Assembly (NCBI RefSeq): GCF_945859825.1
Contig: NZ_CAMAPC010000025.1
Coordinates: 1 to 62,814 of the forward strand
Length of the DNA: 62,814 nucleotides
Direction of reading: 5' to 3'
Origin: Pseudoalteromonas holothuriae
GTDB lineage: Bacteria; Pseudomonadota; Gammaproteobacteria; Enterobacterales; Alteromonadaceae
Shown here: positions 45,874 through 55,059 of the stretch, piece by piece
Position numbering within the stretch: position 1 is the first letter of the stretch
Layout: each line of letters starts with the position of its first letter
Position numbers and translations under genes: made by a program
The notes under the pieces: generated by a model
Seen by the model: only the letters and a program-made list of their open reading frames with translations
What the model was told of the DNA's origin: nothing
Databases searched by the model: none

Positions 45874-45939
45874 ATGAAGCAAATTAAGTATTTAGGACTG
45901 TGTGCCGTAATGATTGGCACCACGGGCAATGTAGCGTAA
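45874..45939 (+). CDS. Small ORF or truncated gene start
   Basis: ATG with a strong GAGGTGG ribosome site 5 nt upstream encodes 21 residues (MKQIKYLGLCAVMIGTTGNV...) that look like an intact signal peptide, then a stop. It runs into the 3' end of fabR on the other strand. It may be the stump of a gene for an exported protein or a chance ORF. Confidence 0.35.
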   Translation: MKQIKYLGLCAVMIGTTGNVA

Positions 45940-46500
45940 CTGCCAAATTAACCGCTCAGTTAACTCCGCCCTTTGCTCAGCATCTTGGTCAAGTGCTTCG
46001 GCACCCGCATTAAATACTAAGATCACCATTGCCTCAGATTGCATGTAAGCATGATTTTGATTACACGGCGTTTCACTTTCAAGGTAATGGGCCAATTCAA
46101 GAATAAAGTGCTTTATTTCTCTGGCAACTGCAGCACGAAATGCTTTTGATGTACCTGAACGCTCTCTAAGTAACAATCTAAATTGGTTGCTTGAGGTCTC
46201 AATAAACTCCATAAAAGTTTCTACAGAAGTGATAATTACGCTCCCTCCACTGGCAATTCGCCTGCGAGCTTGGCGCATTAATTGACGTAAGGTTAAGCCA
46301 GCCTCATCAACCATCGTCAAGCCTAGTTCATTCATATCTTTAAAGTGACGATAAAAAGATGTCGGTGCAATACCCGCTTCACGAGCAACTTCACGTAAGC
46401 TAAGATTAGAAAAACTGTGTTCTGCACTGAGTTGATTGAAAGCGGCTTCTATCAATGCTTGCCTTGTTTTTTGCTTTTGTTGTGCGCGAACACCTGACAT
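45892..46500 (-). CDS. fabR: TetR-family repressor of unsaturated fatty acid genes
   Basis: 202 residues. The N-terminal HTH (LREVAREAGIAPTSFYRHFKDM at about 35-56) is the FabR signature. FabR represses unsaturated fatty acid genes according to the acyl-ACP/CoA pool. It diverges from a desaturase gene whose promoter carries a FabR-like palindrome, so local control is very likely. In E. coli fabR is also the divergent neighbour of sthA. Confidence 0.92.
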   Translation of the reverse strand: MSGVRAQQKQKTRQALIEAAFNQLSAEHSFSNLSLREVAREAGIAPTSFYRHFKDMNELGLTMVDEAGLTLRQLMRQARRRIASGGSVIITSVETFMEFIETSSNQFRLLLRERSGTSKAFRAAVAREIKHFILELAHYLESETPCNQNHAYMQSEAMVILVFNAGAEALDQDAEQRAELTERLIWQLRYIARGANHYGTQS

Positions 46501-46548
46501 TTATCAACTCCAATCGCGATTTTTTTGAAACGATCTTAAGTCTAATAC

Positions 46549-46577
46549 TTGACGGCAGCAGAATGAAATATTATTTT
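46549..46577 (+). promoter_or_regulatory. Desaturase promoter
   Basis: TTGACG -35 (46549-46554), 17-bp spacer, TATTTT -10 (46572-46577). The FabR-like operator begins directly after the -10, covering the start site. Confidence 0.65.
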
Positions 46578-46595
46578 AGCTTACAAGTGTACGCT
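46578..46595. promoter_or_regulatory. FabR-like operator
   Basis: AGCTTACAAGTGTACGCT, differing at one base in the left arm from the AGCGTACA-N2-TGTACGCT palindrome known for FabR. It sits between the -10 box and the desaturase start codon, where a bound repressor would block initiation. Confidence 0.8.
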
Positions 46596-46609
46596 GAAAT
46601 TAAACAATC

Positions 46610-47755
46610 ATGAAAAAACCACCCATTATTTGGACCAACGTCTTGTTCTTTAGTCTGTCATTTTTGGCAGCAATTACCTTAGTGCCTTGGTATGGCATTA
46701 CCTATGGATTCACCGCCACCCACTGGGTCGTCTTTGTATGCTGTATGTTCTATGCAGGATTATCGATTACGGCAGGCTACCACAGACTCTGGGCACATAA
46801 AGCCTATGACGCACACCCAGCTATTCAATGGGTTTTCGCCATAGGTGGTGCATTCGCCCTGCAAAACAGTGCACTGCACTGGAGTAGCGATCACAGAGTT
46901 CATCATGGCCAGGTAGATGACCCCATTAAAGACCCCTATGCAGCAACTAATGGTTTTTGGTACAGTCATATTGGCTGGATGCTCAGAGACTATCAAGGAG
47001 ATAGCTACAATAATTACGCCAATGCACGTGATTTGCAACGCAACAAAATCGTGATGTTTCAGCACCGCCACTACTTAACGTTGGTTTTACTGACTAATAT
47101 TGGCATTCCTTTAGCCCTCGGCTTGCTGTTTTCTAACGGTTGGTTAGAAGTGCTAGGAATGTTGTTACTGGCAGGAGTGCTCAGATTAGTACTCAGCCAG
47201 CACTTTACGTTTTTTATTAACTCATTGGCTCATATTTGGGGCTCTCGCCCTTACACTGAAAAAAATACCGCACGGGATAATGGCTTCTTAGCCTTATTTA
47301 CCTATGGTGAGGGTTACCATAATTTCCATCATATTTTTGCCAGTGACTACCGCAATGGTATTCAGTGGTATCACTATGACCCCACTAAGTGGATGATAAG
47401 AGTACTGGCAGCGTTAGGGCTTGCATCAAAACTAAAACGTACTCCAATAGAGCGAATAGAAAAAGCAAAAGCAGAAACTTTGTTATTAAAAACAAAAGTA
47501 CGCCTCGCAAAATTGCCTTTAGCGCAAGATAAGCTTACATTGTTACATCAAGAGTATGAATTGCTTCTAAAAAAGCTTCAGACGTTTTGCTGTGTGCAAA
47601 AGCAATTAATTGAAGCAAAAAAAGATTCCATGCTTGAGCACTATGATAAGTCTGCATTGATGAGTCAATATCAAGAATTAGAAGCAGCTTGGCACAGTCA
47701 AAAACAGGCGTGGTTAGCATTAAATGCGAGGCTGCTAAAACCGTCTTTTAGCTAA
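46610..47755 (+). CDS. Acyl-CoA/acyl-lipid delta-9-type fatty acid desaturase
   Basis: 381-residue membrane di-iron desaturase. The three His boxes are HRLWAH (58-63), HRVHH (95-99) and GEGYHNFHH (near 240). Four hydrophobic spans are visible. The C-terminal 100 residues form a charged helical extension longer than in many relatives. It should introduce a double bond into saturated acyl chains aerobically, complementing FabA/FabB. Probably repressed by FabR. Similar to DesC/DesB-type enzymes of Pseudomonas and Shewanella. Confidence 0.93.
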   Translation: MKKPPIIWTNVLFFSLSFLAAITLVPWYGITYGFTATHWVVFVCCMFYAGLSITAGYHRLWAHKAYDAHPAIQWVFAIGGAFALQNSALHWSSDHRVHHGQVDDPIKDPYAATNGFWYSHIGWMLRDYQGDSYNNYANARDLQRNKIVMFQHRHYLTLVLLTNIGIPLALGLLFSNGWLEVLGMLLLAGVLRLVLSQHFTFFINSLAHIWGSRPYTEKNTARDNGFLALFTYGEGYHNFHHIFASDYRNGIQWYHYDPTKWMIRVLAALGLASKLKRTPIERIEKAKAETLLLKTKVRLAKLPLAQDKLTLLHQEYELLLKKLQTFCCVQKQLIEAKKDSMLEHYDKSALMSQYQELEAAWHSQKQAWLALNARLLKPSFS

Positions 47756-47792
47756 TATTTGGCGGCCTCCAAAATAGAATGAGGAAGAGGCC

Positions 47793-49238
47793 GTGACTAA
47801 GCCAAAAAATAAACCTGCCCCCGTAGCACAGACAGGTTCAGATACATTTCAATATGATGCAATAATTATAGGTACTGGCCCTGGTGGTGAAGGGGCCGCC
47901 ATGAACTTATCTAAAAGCAACAAAAAAGTAGCGGTGATTGAACGCCAAGAATCAGTAGGTGGGGGCTGTGTACATTGGGGTACAATTCCCTCTAAAGCGC
48001 TTCGTCACTCTGTCAGTCGATTAATTGAATATAAAGCCAACCCTTTATATCGCTTTGCTGAAAAGCCACAACGTCATACCTTTCAGGATATTCTAAATCA
48101 CGCTAGTACCGTAATATCCAAGCAGTCTAATTTACGTAGTAGCTTTTATGAACGTAATCGTATTCATTTGTATCAAGGTAATGCAAGTTTTGTTGATCAG
48201 CACACCATTAAAGTTGAACACATTGATGGATCACAAGATTTAATTACGGCACGCACCATTGTAATAGCCACTGGTTCACGCCCATATCGTCCACCTGAAG
48301 TAGACTTTGCTCACCCAAGAGTTTATGACAGCGATACCATTTTAAGCTTAAAACATAATCCACAGCGCGTACTCATTTATGGTGCTGGTGTAATTGGCTG
48401 CGAGTATGCATCTATTTTCAAAGGGTTAGGTGCTAAAGTCGATTTAATTAATACTCGTGACCGTCTATTGGCTTTTATGGATGCTGAAATTTCGGATGCG
48501 CTAAGCTATCACTTTTGGAATAGTGGCATTGTGATCCGCCATAATGAAGATTTTGCAAGGGTAGAAACTCGCGACGATGGTGTGATTTTACATTTAAAAT
48601 CTGGCAAACGCGTCAAAGCAGATTGCATTTTATTTGCTAATGGTAGAACAGGTAACACCAATGGCCTTAATTTACCAGCCATCAATTTAAAAGCAGATGG
48701 ACGTGGACAGTTAAAAGTAAACGAAAACTACCAAACTGAGATAGATAATGTGTATGCGGTTGGTGATGTGATTGGCTACCCGAGTTTAGCAAGTGCTGCG
48801 TTTGATCAAGGCCGTATTGCTGCCGATGCCATTGCCCACGGCGAATGTGCTGACAAATTAATTATCGATATACCGGCCGGCATTTATACGATTCCTGAGA
48901 TGAGTTCTGTAGGGAAAACAGAACAGCAACTCACTGCAGCGAAAATTCCCTATGAGGTTGGTCGTGCGCAGTTTAAACACCTTGCTAGGGCACAGATCAC
49001 AGGCACTGAGGTCGGTAGTTTAAAGCTGCTATTTCACGTTGAAACTAAAGAGCTTTTGGGCGTACATTGCTTTGGCGAACGCGCTTCAGAAATTGTACAT
49101 ATCGGCCAAGCTATCATGGAGCAAAAAGGCCCAGGAAATAACGTTGAATATTTCGTCAACACCACCTTTAACTACCCTACCATGGCCGAAGCATATCGAG
49201 TAGCCGCACTCAATGGCTTAAATCGTTTGTTTGATTAA
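47793..49238 (+). CDS. sthA: Soluble pyridine nucleotide transhydrogenase
   Basis: 481 residues. FAD enzyme that moves reducing equivalents from NADPH to NAD+. FAD motif GTGPGGEGAA near residue 27; GGGCVHWGTIPSKALRH shows the single Cys with the second redox Cys replaced, as in E. coli SthA and unlike lipoamide dehydrogenases. Starts with GTG after GAGGAAGAGG. Just downstream of the desaturase in the same direction; consumption of NADPH-derived electrons by desaturation makes the pairing sensible. Confidence 0.95.
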   Translation: MTKPKNKPAPVAQTGSDTFQYDAIIIGTGPGGEGAAMNLSKSNKKVAVIERQESVGGGCVHWGTIPSKALRHSVSRLIEYKANPLYRFAEKPQRHTFQDILNHASTVISKQSNLRSSFYERNRIHLYQGNASFVDQHTIKVEHIDGSQDLITARTIVIATGSRPYRPPEVDFAHPRVYDSDTILSLKHNPQRVLIYGAGVIGCEYASIFKGLGAKVDLINTRDRLLAFMDAEISDALSYHFWNSGIVIRHNEDFARVETRDDGVILHLKSGKRVKADCILFANGRTGNTNGLNLPAINLKADGRGQLKVNENYQTEIDNVYAVGDVIGYPSLASAAFDQGRIAADAIAHGECADKLIIDIPAGIYTIPEMSSVGKTEQQLTAAKIPYEVGRAQFKHLARAQITGTEVGSLKLLFHVETKELLGVHCFGERASEIVHIGQAIMEQKGPGNNVEYFVNTTFNYPTMAEAYRVAALNGLNRLFD

Positions 49239-49240
49239 AA

Positions 49241-49266
49241 AATAAAGCGCCAATTGGCGCTTTATT
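49241..49266. terminator. Bidirectional terminator after sthA
   Basis: Arms AATAAAGCGCC and GGCGCTTTATT around AATT, with T/A runs outside. It separates the converging sthA and the barrel-protein gene. Confidence 0.85.
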
Positions 49267-49267
49267 T

Positions 49268-50515
49268 TTAAAACTGATATTGTGCGGTTATTCGCCATAT
49301 CTGCTCATCTAACCCAAGCGTTCGACCTACGGCTAATCGAGCATCGGCTTCATAGTCGATAAACTGCAACTCTGCACCGAGTTGCCACTTTTCAGATAAC
49401 GACTTTTGCACGTTGATAGTTGCTCCTTGAGTAAAGCTGGCATTTTCATCAAATTGCCAGAAATCTTTATCTATTACTTTAGATTGCTCTGCTTTGGCAC
49501 TCACTCGGTAATCATCAAACGTATGACTAAACATGACAAACCAGCTGTAAAAGTCATTATCAACCCCTCGATTTAACCCCATCGCTGTGTTACCTAACAT
49601 TGCTTGCATAATAACCTGTGATTGCGCACTCAATTTTGCGCGCCAAGCCAAACTCCAAAATTTGGTATCCCATGCATATTGCTTGGTCACGTAATTAATT
49701 GCGCTAGGATCGCCATTATTATCGTACCAATAAAGTCGCACGTTATGACGCTTTAAATAACTCCAATGCAGCCCTGTATAATAGCCAAAACGCCCGTCAA
49801 TTTCAGTAAATGGTTCAACATACTGCCCTTGGAGGCGTAACTGCGGCGTGCTAAGCGATTTGAGCGGAGCAAACCCGATGCGCTCATTAAAAACACTTTG
49901 TCTATCATGAGGTACAAAACCGCGCCACGCGATGAGCGTGCCTGCTGGATCATTTCCTTTAAATATTGCACCAATCATGCTGATATCATGCTTTGAGCGA
50001 AACCGCCTTGCTGCACGCTTAAGTTCAAATTCAGCGCCAAAAGTACGCACTTCCTCACCCAGCCATGCATTCAAAGCTGAGTAATGATAGGTATAAGGAG
50101 AAGCCCAGCCAAGTGCCGGATTTTCTAACGACATCCTTGGATAAAATCCGCCTATTCGAGCACTAAATTGATATCCTTGTGCCAATGGTTGATACTGAGC
50201 ATAGGCCTCTGTTAGCCCAAATTTATCCTTGGGGTCCGCAACATACTGCGCAACACCATGTGCCGACCAAGCAGAACTTAAATCGACTCTCGTACTTAAC
50301 ACAGCACGACTCACACCTAATTGATTACTTCCTTTATCAAACCTTGCGATACCCCACCCCTGCTGATGCCAAGCTTTCATATTACTGGGGTTGGTTAAAG
50401 AGACATCAATCGCACCTTTAAAGTGCGTCGAGATATCTTGTGCTGCTACATAGGGACTTAGCAGTAACACACTTAGCATAGCGCTTAATTGTTTACTCGT
50501 AATCATCTGTTTCAT
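49268..50515 (-). CDS. Outer-membrane beta-barrel (porin-like) protein of unknown substrate
   Basis: About 412-415 residues with a signal peptide (MLSVLLLSPYVAAQ). Alternating aromatic/hydrophobic strands throughout and a C-terminal Tyr-Gln-Phe are typical of BAM-inserted barrels. Its start overlaps the end of the cupredoxin-like gene by about 20 bp, so the two are co-translated. No known porin family recognised. The link with a copper-type protein suggests a joint function, which is an inference. Confidence 0.8.
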   Translation of the reverse strand: MKQMITSKQLSAMLSVLLLSPYVAAQDISTHFKGAIDVSLTNPSNMKAWHQQGWGIARFDKGSNQLGVSRAVLSTRVDLSSAWSAHGVAQYVADPKDKFGLTEAYAQYQPLAQGYQFSARIGGFYPRMSLENPALGWASPYTYHYSALNAWLGEEVRTFGAEFELKRAARRFRSKHDISMIGAIFKGNDPAGTLIAWRGFVPHDRQSVFNERIGFAPLKSLSTPQLRLQGQYVEPFTEIDGRFGYYTGLHWSYLKRHNVRLYWYDNNGDPSAINYVTKQYAWDTKFWSLAWRAKLSAQSQVIMQAMLGNTAMGLNRGVDNDFYSWFVMFSHTFDDYRVSAKAEQSKVIDKDFWQFDENASFTQGATINVQKSLSEKWQLGAELQFIDYEADARLAVGRTLGLDEQIWRITAQYQF

Positions 50516-51131
50516 CAGTGAGGAACTCCATTTTTTCGAGTAACGGCTGCTTAATTTGATATTTCACAGACTGAGATACTTGGGTAATAGTCAATGACAT
50601 ACTTTCTGGGTCATCTAGGTTCTCAAAACGTTCGTGCCATACATTTAATTGTGCGTTACCCAGCTGAGTACTGTTAATATCAAGGTTGACCTTACCTTGA
50701 GCATTACTGACACCATAAACCCCTGAATTGACAATCAAGATATACCCCAGCATCCAATCATGAATATTACACCCCAGCTCTACCACACCTGTTTCCTTAA
50801 AATGCACAGGTGCCAAAGGCTTATCACGATAAAGCTTTAATTCGAATGACTTAGCTTTAGAAAATGAATACACATGGTGAAGTATCGAATCAAAATTTGG
50901 GAAGTCTACTTTGCTCTTCGTTGGGATGATCAACGTATGTGGCACAAATGCTCTATTTTTTTGGCCCATACTATACACTTTGTCTTTTTGAGATTGACTA
51001 GCTTGCCATTGGTCACCAGCCAACCACACAGCAGCTCCTGAAATTGCCTTACCTTGAGAATCGCTTATGGTTACTTCAAGTGCAGGGCTTGAACAACTTA
51101 CAAATCCAAACAAAAACAGTATTTTTCTCAT
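50493..51131 (-). CDS. Exported cupredoxin-like protein (methylamine-utilisation-type annotation)
   Basis: 212 residues with a signal peptide (about 1-17). His85/His86 in SILHHVYSF together with Cys121, His124 and Met127 in GCNIHDWMLGY make a plausible type-1-like copper site. Related proteins are often annotated as methylamine utilisation proteins, but no mau genes are near, so the name should not be taken as function. Forms a two-gene unit with the barrel protein. Confidence 0.8.
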   Translation of the reverse strand: MRKILFLFGFVSCSSPALEVTISDSQGKAISGAAVWLAGDQWQASQSQKDKVYSMGQKNRAFVPHTLIIPTKSKVDFPNFDSILHHVYSFSKAKSFELKLYRDKPLAPVHFKETGVVELGCNIHDWMLGYILIVNSGVYGVSNAQGKVNLDINSTQLGNAQLNVWHERFENLDDPESMSLTITQVSQSVKYQIKQPLLEKMEFLTDETDDYE

Positions 51132-51309
51132 GTGTATTCCGTACGTGTCATATGGTATTGAATATTGTGCACACCAAGCTATTAGGAGAGTAGACCTAAG
51201 ATACGCCTTTTAGTATTCAAAATGAATACGTATGCAGAAATTTCAGAGTTTCCCTATGTGCGCCGTATGCTAATACAACACCATAAATGACCACAAATAA
51301 GGGAACCCT

Positions 51310-53352
51310 ATGCGCTTAATCAGCACTTTGGTAATGTGCAGTAGCTTGTTTTGTTCAACAACCCAAGCGGCAAACTACTCTGTTAGCTCTCCCGATGGCA
51401 CTATCGAGTTCACTATTGACGATAGCCAATCTCAACCTAAATACCAAGTTAAGTTTAACGATAAGCAACTATTAAGTAACTCCAAATTAGGCTTTGAGTT
51501 TAAACATGCTCCTGCAATGAGAAACAACTTAGAAATTGCCAAAGCAACAACCAGCAATTACCAAGATACTTGGCAACAACCTTGGGGTGAAGCGCGCTTA
51601 ATTGAAGACCATCATAATGAATTGGCGGTTAGCTTTCGTGATATAGATAATAAAAAATCAGCATATCTATTGAGAGTACGCGTATTCAATGATGGCTTGG
51701 GCTTTCGTTATGAAGTCAACCAAAGTAATGCGCTATATATCACTAAAGAGTTAACTGAATTTAATTTTGTCGATAGTCAACACAGCACAGCATGGTGGAT
51801 CCCTGCCAGAGGTTGGAATCGCTATGAGTACACCTATAACACCACAGCCTTGCAAAAAGCCGCTCATGTACATACACCTTTTACATTAAAAAATGCAGAT
51901 GGTGTGCATATTAGCGTGCATGAAGCTGCCTTAGTCGACTACGCTGCGATGACACTGAACCAACGTCGACCTGGCACATTTGTAGCAGATTTAACTCCTT
52001 GGTCTGACGGGATAAGAGTAAAAACAAATGGTCAATTTAAAACTCCATGGCGCACCTTACAAATTGGTGATGCTGCAATAGATTTATTGAACTCTCACTT
52101 AATCTTAAATCTTAACGAGCCAAATAAACTCGGCGATGTTTCTTGGGTTGAACCGGGTAAATATTTAGGTATTTGGTGGGGCATGCACATTGGTAAAAAT
52201 ACGTGGGGCAGTGGTGAAAAACATGGTGCAACTACCGCCCACACCAGAGAATACTTAAGCTTTGCCGCCAAACATGGTTTCGATGGTGTATTAGTTGAAG
52301 GCTGGAATACCGGTTGGGACGGAGATTGGTTTTTTAACGGAGATGTATTTAGTTTCACTCAAAACTACCCAGACTTTGATATCAAAGCGATTGGTGAATA
52401 CGCAAAGCAGGTGGGTGCACGACTAATTGGCCATCATGAAACCTCTGGGAACGTAAGTAACTATCGTCTGCAAATGAAAGATGCCTTTGAATTGTATCAA
52501 CAGATAGGCGTTCGCCAAGTAAAAACAGGTTATGTCGCAGATGGCGGCAATATAAAGCGCATTGATGAACGTGGCCATGCGCGTTTTGAATGGCACGACG
52601 GTCAGTTTATGGTGAATGAATATTTACATAACGTAAAACAGGCCGCCAATTATCACATTAGCATTAACACCCATGAGCCAATTAAAGATACCGGCCTACG
52701 TCGTACCTACCCTAATTGGCTTAGTCGTGAAGGCGCGCGAGGACAAGAGTTTAACGCTTGGGGTACACCACCCAACCCACCAGAACATACTCCAATGCTC
52801 GCATTTACACGCATGTTAGCTGGCCCGATGGATTTTACCCCTGGTATTTTCGATATGAGCTTTAATGGCTTAGGCGATAAAACCAATCGACCACAAACCA
52901 CGCTGGCAAAACAACTAGCTCTTTACGTTGTGCTATATAGCCCCATTCAAATGGCCGCTGATTTACCAAAAAACTACCTTGCCAAAGCTGATGCCTTCAA
53001 ATTTATCAAAGATGTCCCGACTGATTGGGAAAGCAGTATCGCACTATCCGGTGAGGTAGGGGATTATGTGGTATTTGCCCGTAAAGAAAGGCAACGCGGT
53101 AAATACACTGGCAAAGATTGGTATTTGGGCGCGATTACTGATGAACACGCACGTACTATCACAGTCAAATTAGACTTTTTAGAACCGAATCAAAAGTTTG
53201 AAGCGCAAATTTACCAAGATGGTAAAAATGCACAATGGAAAACTAACCCATATGACATAAACATCAGTAAACGTCTCGTTACGAACAAAGATAAACTCAC
53301 TTTAACACTTGCCACCAGCGGCGGTACGGCAATCCGTTTCAAGGCACTTTAA
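51310..53352 (+). CDS. Glycoside hydrolase family 97 (SusB-like alpha-glucosidase)
   Basis: 680 residues with a signal peptide (about 1-20). N-terminal beta-sandwich, catalytic (beta/alpha)8 barrel (about 280-560) and C-terminal beta domain, the GH97 order. Acidic residues in GHHETSGN, INTHEPIKDTGLRRTYPN and LSREGARGQEF match the glutamates of the inverting, calcium-dependent SusB type rather than the retaining alpha-galactosidase type. Likely acts on alpha-glucosides in the periplasm. No other glycan genes or TonB receptor surround it. Confidence 0.92.
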   Translation: MRLISTLVMCSSLFCSTTQAANYSVSSPDGTIEFTIDDSQSQPKYQVKFNDKQLLSNSKLGFEFKHAPAMRNNLEIAKATTSNYQDTWQQPWGEARLIEDHHNELAVSFRDIDNKKSAYLLRVRVFNDGLGFRYEVNQSNALYITKELTEFNFVDSQHSTAWWIPARGWNRYEYTYNTTALQKAAHVHTPFTLKNADGVHISVHEAALVDYAAMTLNQRRPGTFVADLTPWSDGIRVKTNGQFKTPWRTLQIGDAAIDLLNSHLILNLNEPNKLGDVSWVEPGKYLGIWWGMHIGKNTWGSGEKHGATTAHTREYLSFAAKHGFDGVLVEGWNTGWDGDWFFNGDVFSFTQNYPDFDIKAIGEYAKQVGARLIGHHETSGNVSNYRLQMKDAFELYQQIGVRQVKTGYVADGGNIKRIDERGHARFEWHDGQFMVNEYLHNVKQAANYHISINTHEPIKDTGLRRTYPNWLSREGARGQEFNAWGTPPNPPEHTPMLAFTRMLAGPMDFTPGIFDMSFNGLGDKTNRPQTTLAKQLALYVVLYSPIQMAADLPKNYLAKADAFKFIKDVPTDWESSIALSGEVGDYVVFARKERQRGKYTGKDWYLGAITDEHARTITVKLDFLEPNQKFEAQIYQDGKNAQWKTNPYDINISKRLVTNKDKLTLTLATSGGTAIRFKAL

Positions 53353-53364
53353 TTGACATATAAA

Positions 53365-53395
53365 CATCGGTATCTTAACGATGCCGATGCTTTCT
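53365..53395 (+). terminator. Terminator of the GH97 gene
   Basis: Ten-base-pair stem CATCGGTATC/GATGCCGATG (one G-T pair) with a 5-nt loop, followed by a short CTTTCT tract. Confidence 0.55.
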
Positions 53396-53631
53396 GCCGC
53401 ACCGTAGCCCTACTCTCCCTCTGCTATAATTAACCTAAGATTTGGATAAGGCTTTGCAAGAAAAAATACTTTGTTGGTAACATTACTTAGTGAAATTGCT
53501 TAATTATTCGTATTTATAACCACACATTATTTTTGTTAAATCGTAACCACCTGATAAAAAAGAAATAATAAAATGGCCTACTCATTGCTTTATAATTTTA
53601 AATAATAAAAATGCGACATAGAGAGAATAAC

Positions 53632-54303
53632 GTGCCAGTACCAATTAACGACAGGCCTGTAGAATCGGTAAGAGAAGAAGTAATAGACCAACTTATCTTA
53701 AACTACAGTCATGGTGAAATATCAGCTGATGCATTTGAAAGACGACTAGACAAAGCATACAGCTTAAGCGAGCCTGAGCAGCTCCAAGCTTTAGCAGCGG
53801 ACCTACCTCTGCAGTCAGACCCTCGCTATCACAGTGAAAAGCAAGCCAGAATGCAACCTAAGTTCACGGCATCTGAGCAGCACCCTGACACTCTCAATAT
53901 TACTTCTATTTTAAGTTCTGACCAACGCACAGGAGAGTGGATTGTTCCTAAACATATCCATTTAAACAACTACTTTAGCGGCATAGAACTGGACTTTAGA
54001 AATGCAATTTTCACTCACCCAGAGGTGACGATCGAAGTAAATTGCATTTTTGGCAGTGATGAAATCATTGTACCTGAAAATATCGACGTGATTACCAATA
54101 CCACCAATATATTAGGTCAAGTGAGTAATAACCGAGCGGGGCTTTCATCCAATACCTACAATACTCAGCGCCCTAAGCTTTATATTCAAGGTAAGGTGAT
54201 TTTAGGCAGCGTTGATATTAGCGTTAAAAAAACCATGCAAGAAAAAGTCAGACAATTTGCCGACAGCTTAAAATCACTGTTTGATGAAAAAGGAAGCTCT
54301 TAA
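53632..54303 (+). CDS. DUF1707-like / LiaF-type protein
   Basis: About 223 residues from the GTG at 53632, chosen because GAGAG lies 6 nt upstream; the ATG at 53611 has no ribosome site. The N-terminal about 50 residues (DQLILNYSHGEISADAFERRLDKAY) resemble the short helical DUF1707/SHOCT type. The C-terminal part (about 115-205) is a beta-helical LiaF-like domain (FRNAIFTHPEVTIEVNCIFGSDEI). LiaF-type proteins sense envelope stress in Gram-positives; the role in Gram-negatives is unknown. No membrane segment is visible. Confidence 0.75.
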   Translation: MPVPINDRPVESVREEVIDQLILNYSHGEISADAFERRLDKAYSLSEPEQLQALAADLPLQSDPRYHSEKQARMQPKFTASEQHPDTLNITSILSSDQRTGEWIVPKHIHLNNYFSGIELDFRNAIFTHPEVTIEVNCIFGSDEIIVPENIDVITNTTNILGQVSNNRAGLSSNTYNTQRPKLYIQGKVILGSVDISVKKTMQEKVRQFADSLKSLFDEKGSS

Positions 54304-54339
54304 GCCGCCGCTTATACATCCGCAGAGCCTTAGTCGCAG

Positions 54340-54861
54340 TTAGGCTCTGCATAAACCATAATAATATGCATCTGCGCGCTCATTACCTAGTTTAAAGTGA
54401 CTACGTAAATACCCTTCTCGTTGCATACCTAGCTTTTCCATTAACTTCCATGATGCAACATTGTCAGTTGCACACAATGCCGTAATTTTCATCACCGGCT
54501 GTTGCACAAATAGCTGAGTTATAAATGCATCTACTGCCTCAAAAGCATAACCTTGACCGATAAAGTCTTTATGTAATCGATAGCCAATTTCGCCTATCAA
54601 GCTTTCTGTGTTTACATATTTAAACATCAATTCACCAATTAACCGACCACTATAATTTAGTGTAATTCCCAAAGCTAAACGCTGATGCTCTTCGCCATGC
54701 CAAGGTTCACACCCTTCTAATAAACGTGCTTTGGCTTGATCTAAAGTCAAAGGCTCACCAATATAACGAGACGTGGTAGTACAACTGCGATGTTCAAAAC
54801 ATGCTTGGATGTCATCAGGCGTCACACGTCTTATGACTAACCGCTGCGTATTAAATTGCAT
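54340..54861 (-). CDS. GNAT-family N-acetyltransferase (RimJ/RimL-like)
   Basis: 173 residues with the acetyl-CoA-binding RLHKDFIGQGYAFEAVDAF and the late ALCATDNVASWKLMEKLGM motif typical of the RimJ/RimL branch. Substrate unknown. Convergent with the LiaF-like gene; a hairpin (54322-54350) overlaps its 3' end. Confidence 0.85.
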   Translation of the reverse strand: MQFNTQRLVIRRVTPDDIQACFEHRSCTTTSRYIGEPLTLDQAKARLLEGCEPWHGEEHQRLALGITLNYSGRLIGELMFKYVNTESLIGEIGYRLHKDFIGQGYAFEAVDAFITQLFVQQPVMKITALCATDNVASWKLMEKLGMQREGYLRSHFKLGNERADAYYYGLCRA

Positions 54862-55059
54862 TAACTAATCCTTACTAGTGTGTGTTTAAAACACTGATAC
54901 CCGCTATTTGTCGGTCCTTTATCAATAAAGAACCGCCTCATCTAATAACCTAAAAAATATATAATTTCAAAAACTTAGCACCTAACGTAATATAAAACTG
55001 GCACCGTAATGTATTAAAAGAAGTATCGAAATACCACTTTTAATACGCCAACTCTCTCT

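Noticed and set aside
50493..51131. Methylamine utilisation function
   Set aside because: No mau genes or amine dehydrogenase in the region.
54322..54350. Hairpin overlapping the GNAT gene 3' end as a terminator
   Set aside because: Arms are good (GCAGAGCCT/AGGCTCTGC), but no T tract follows on either strand.
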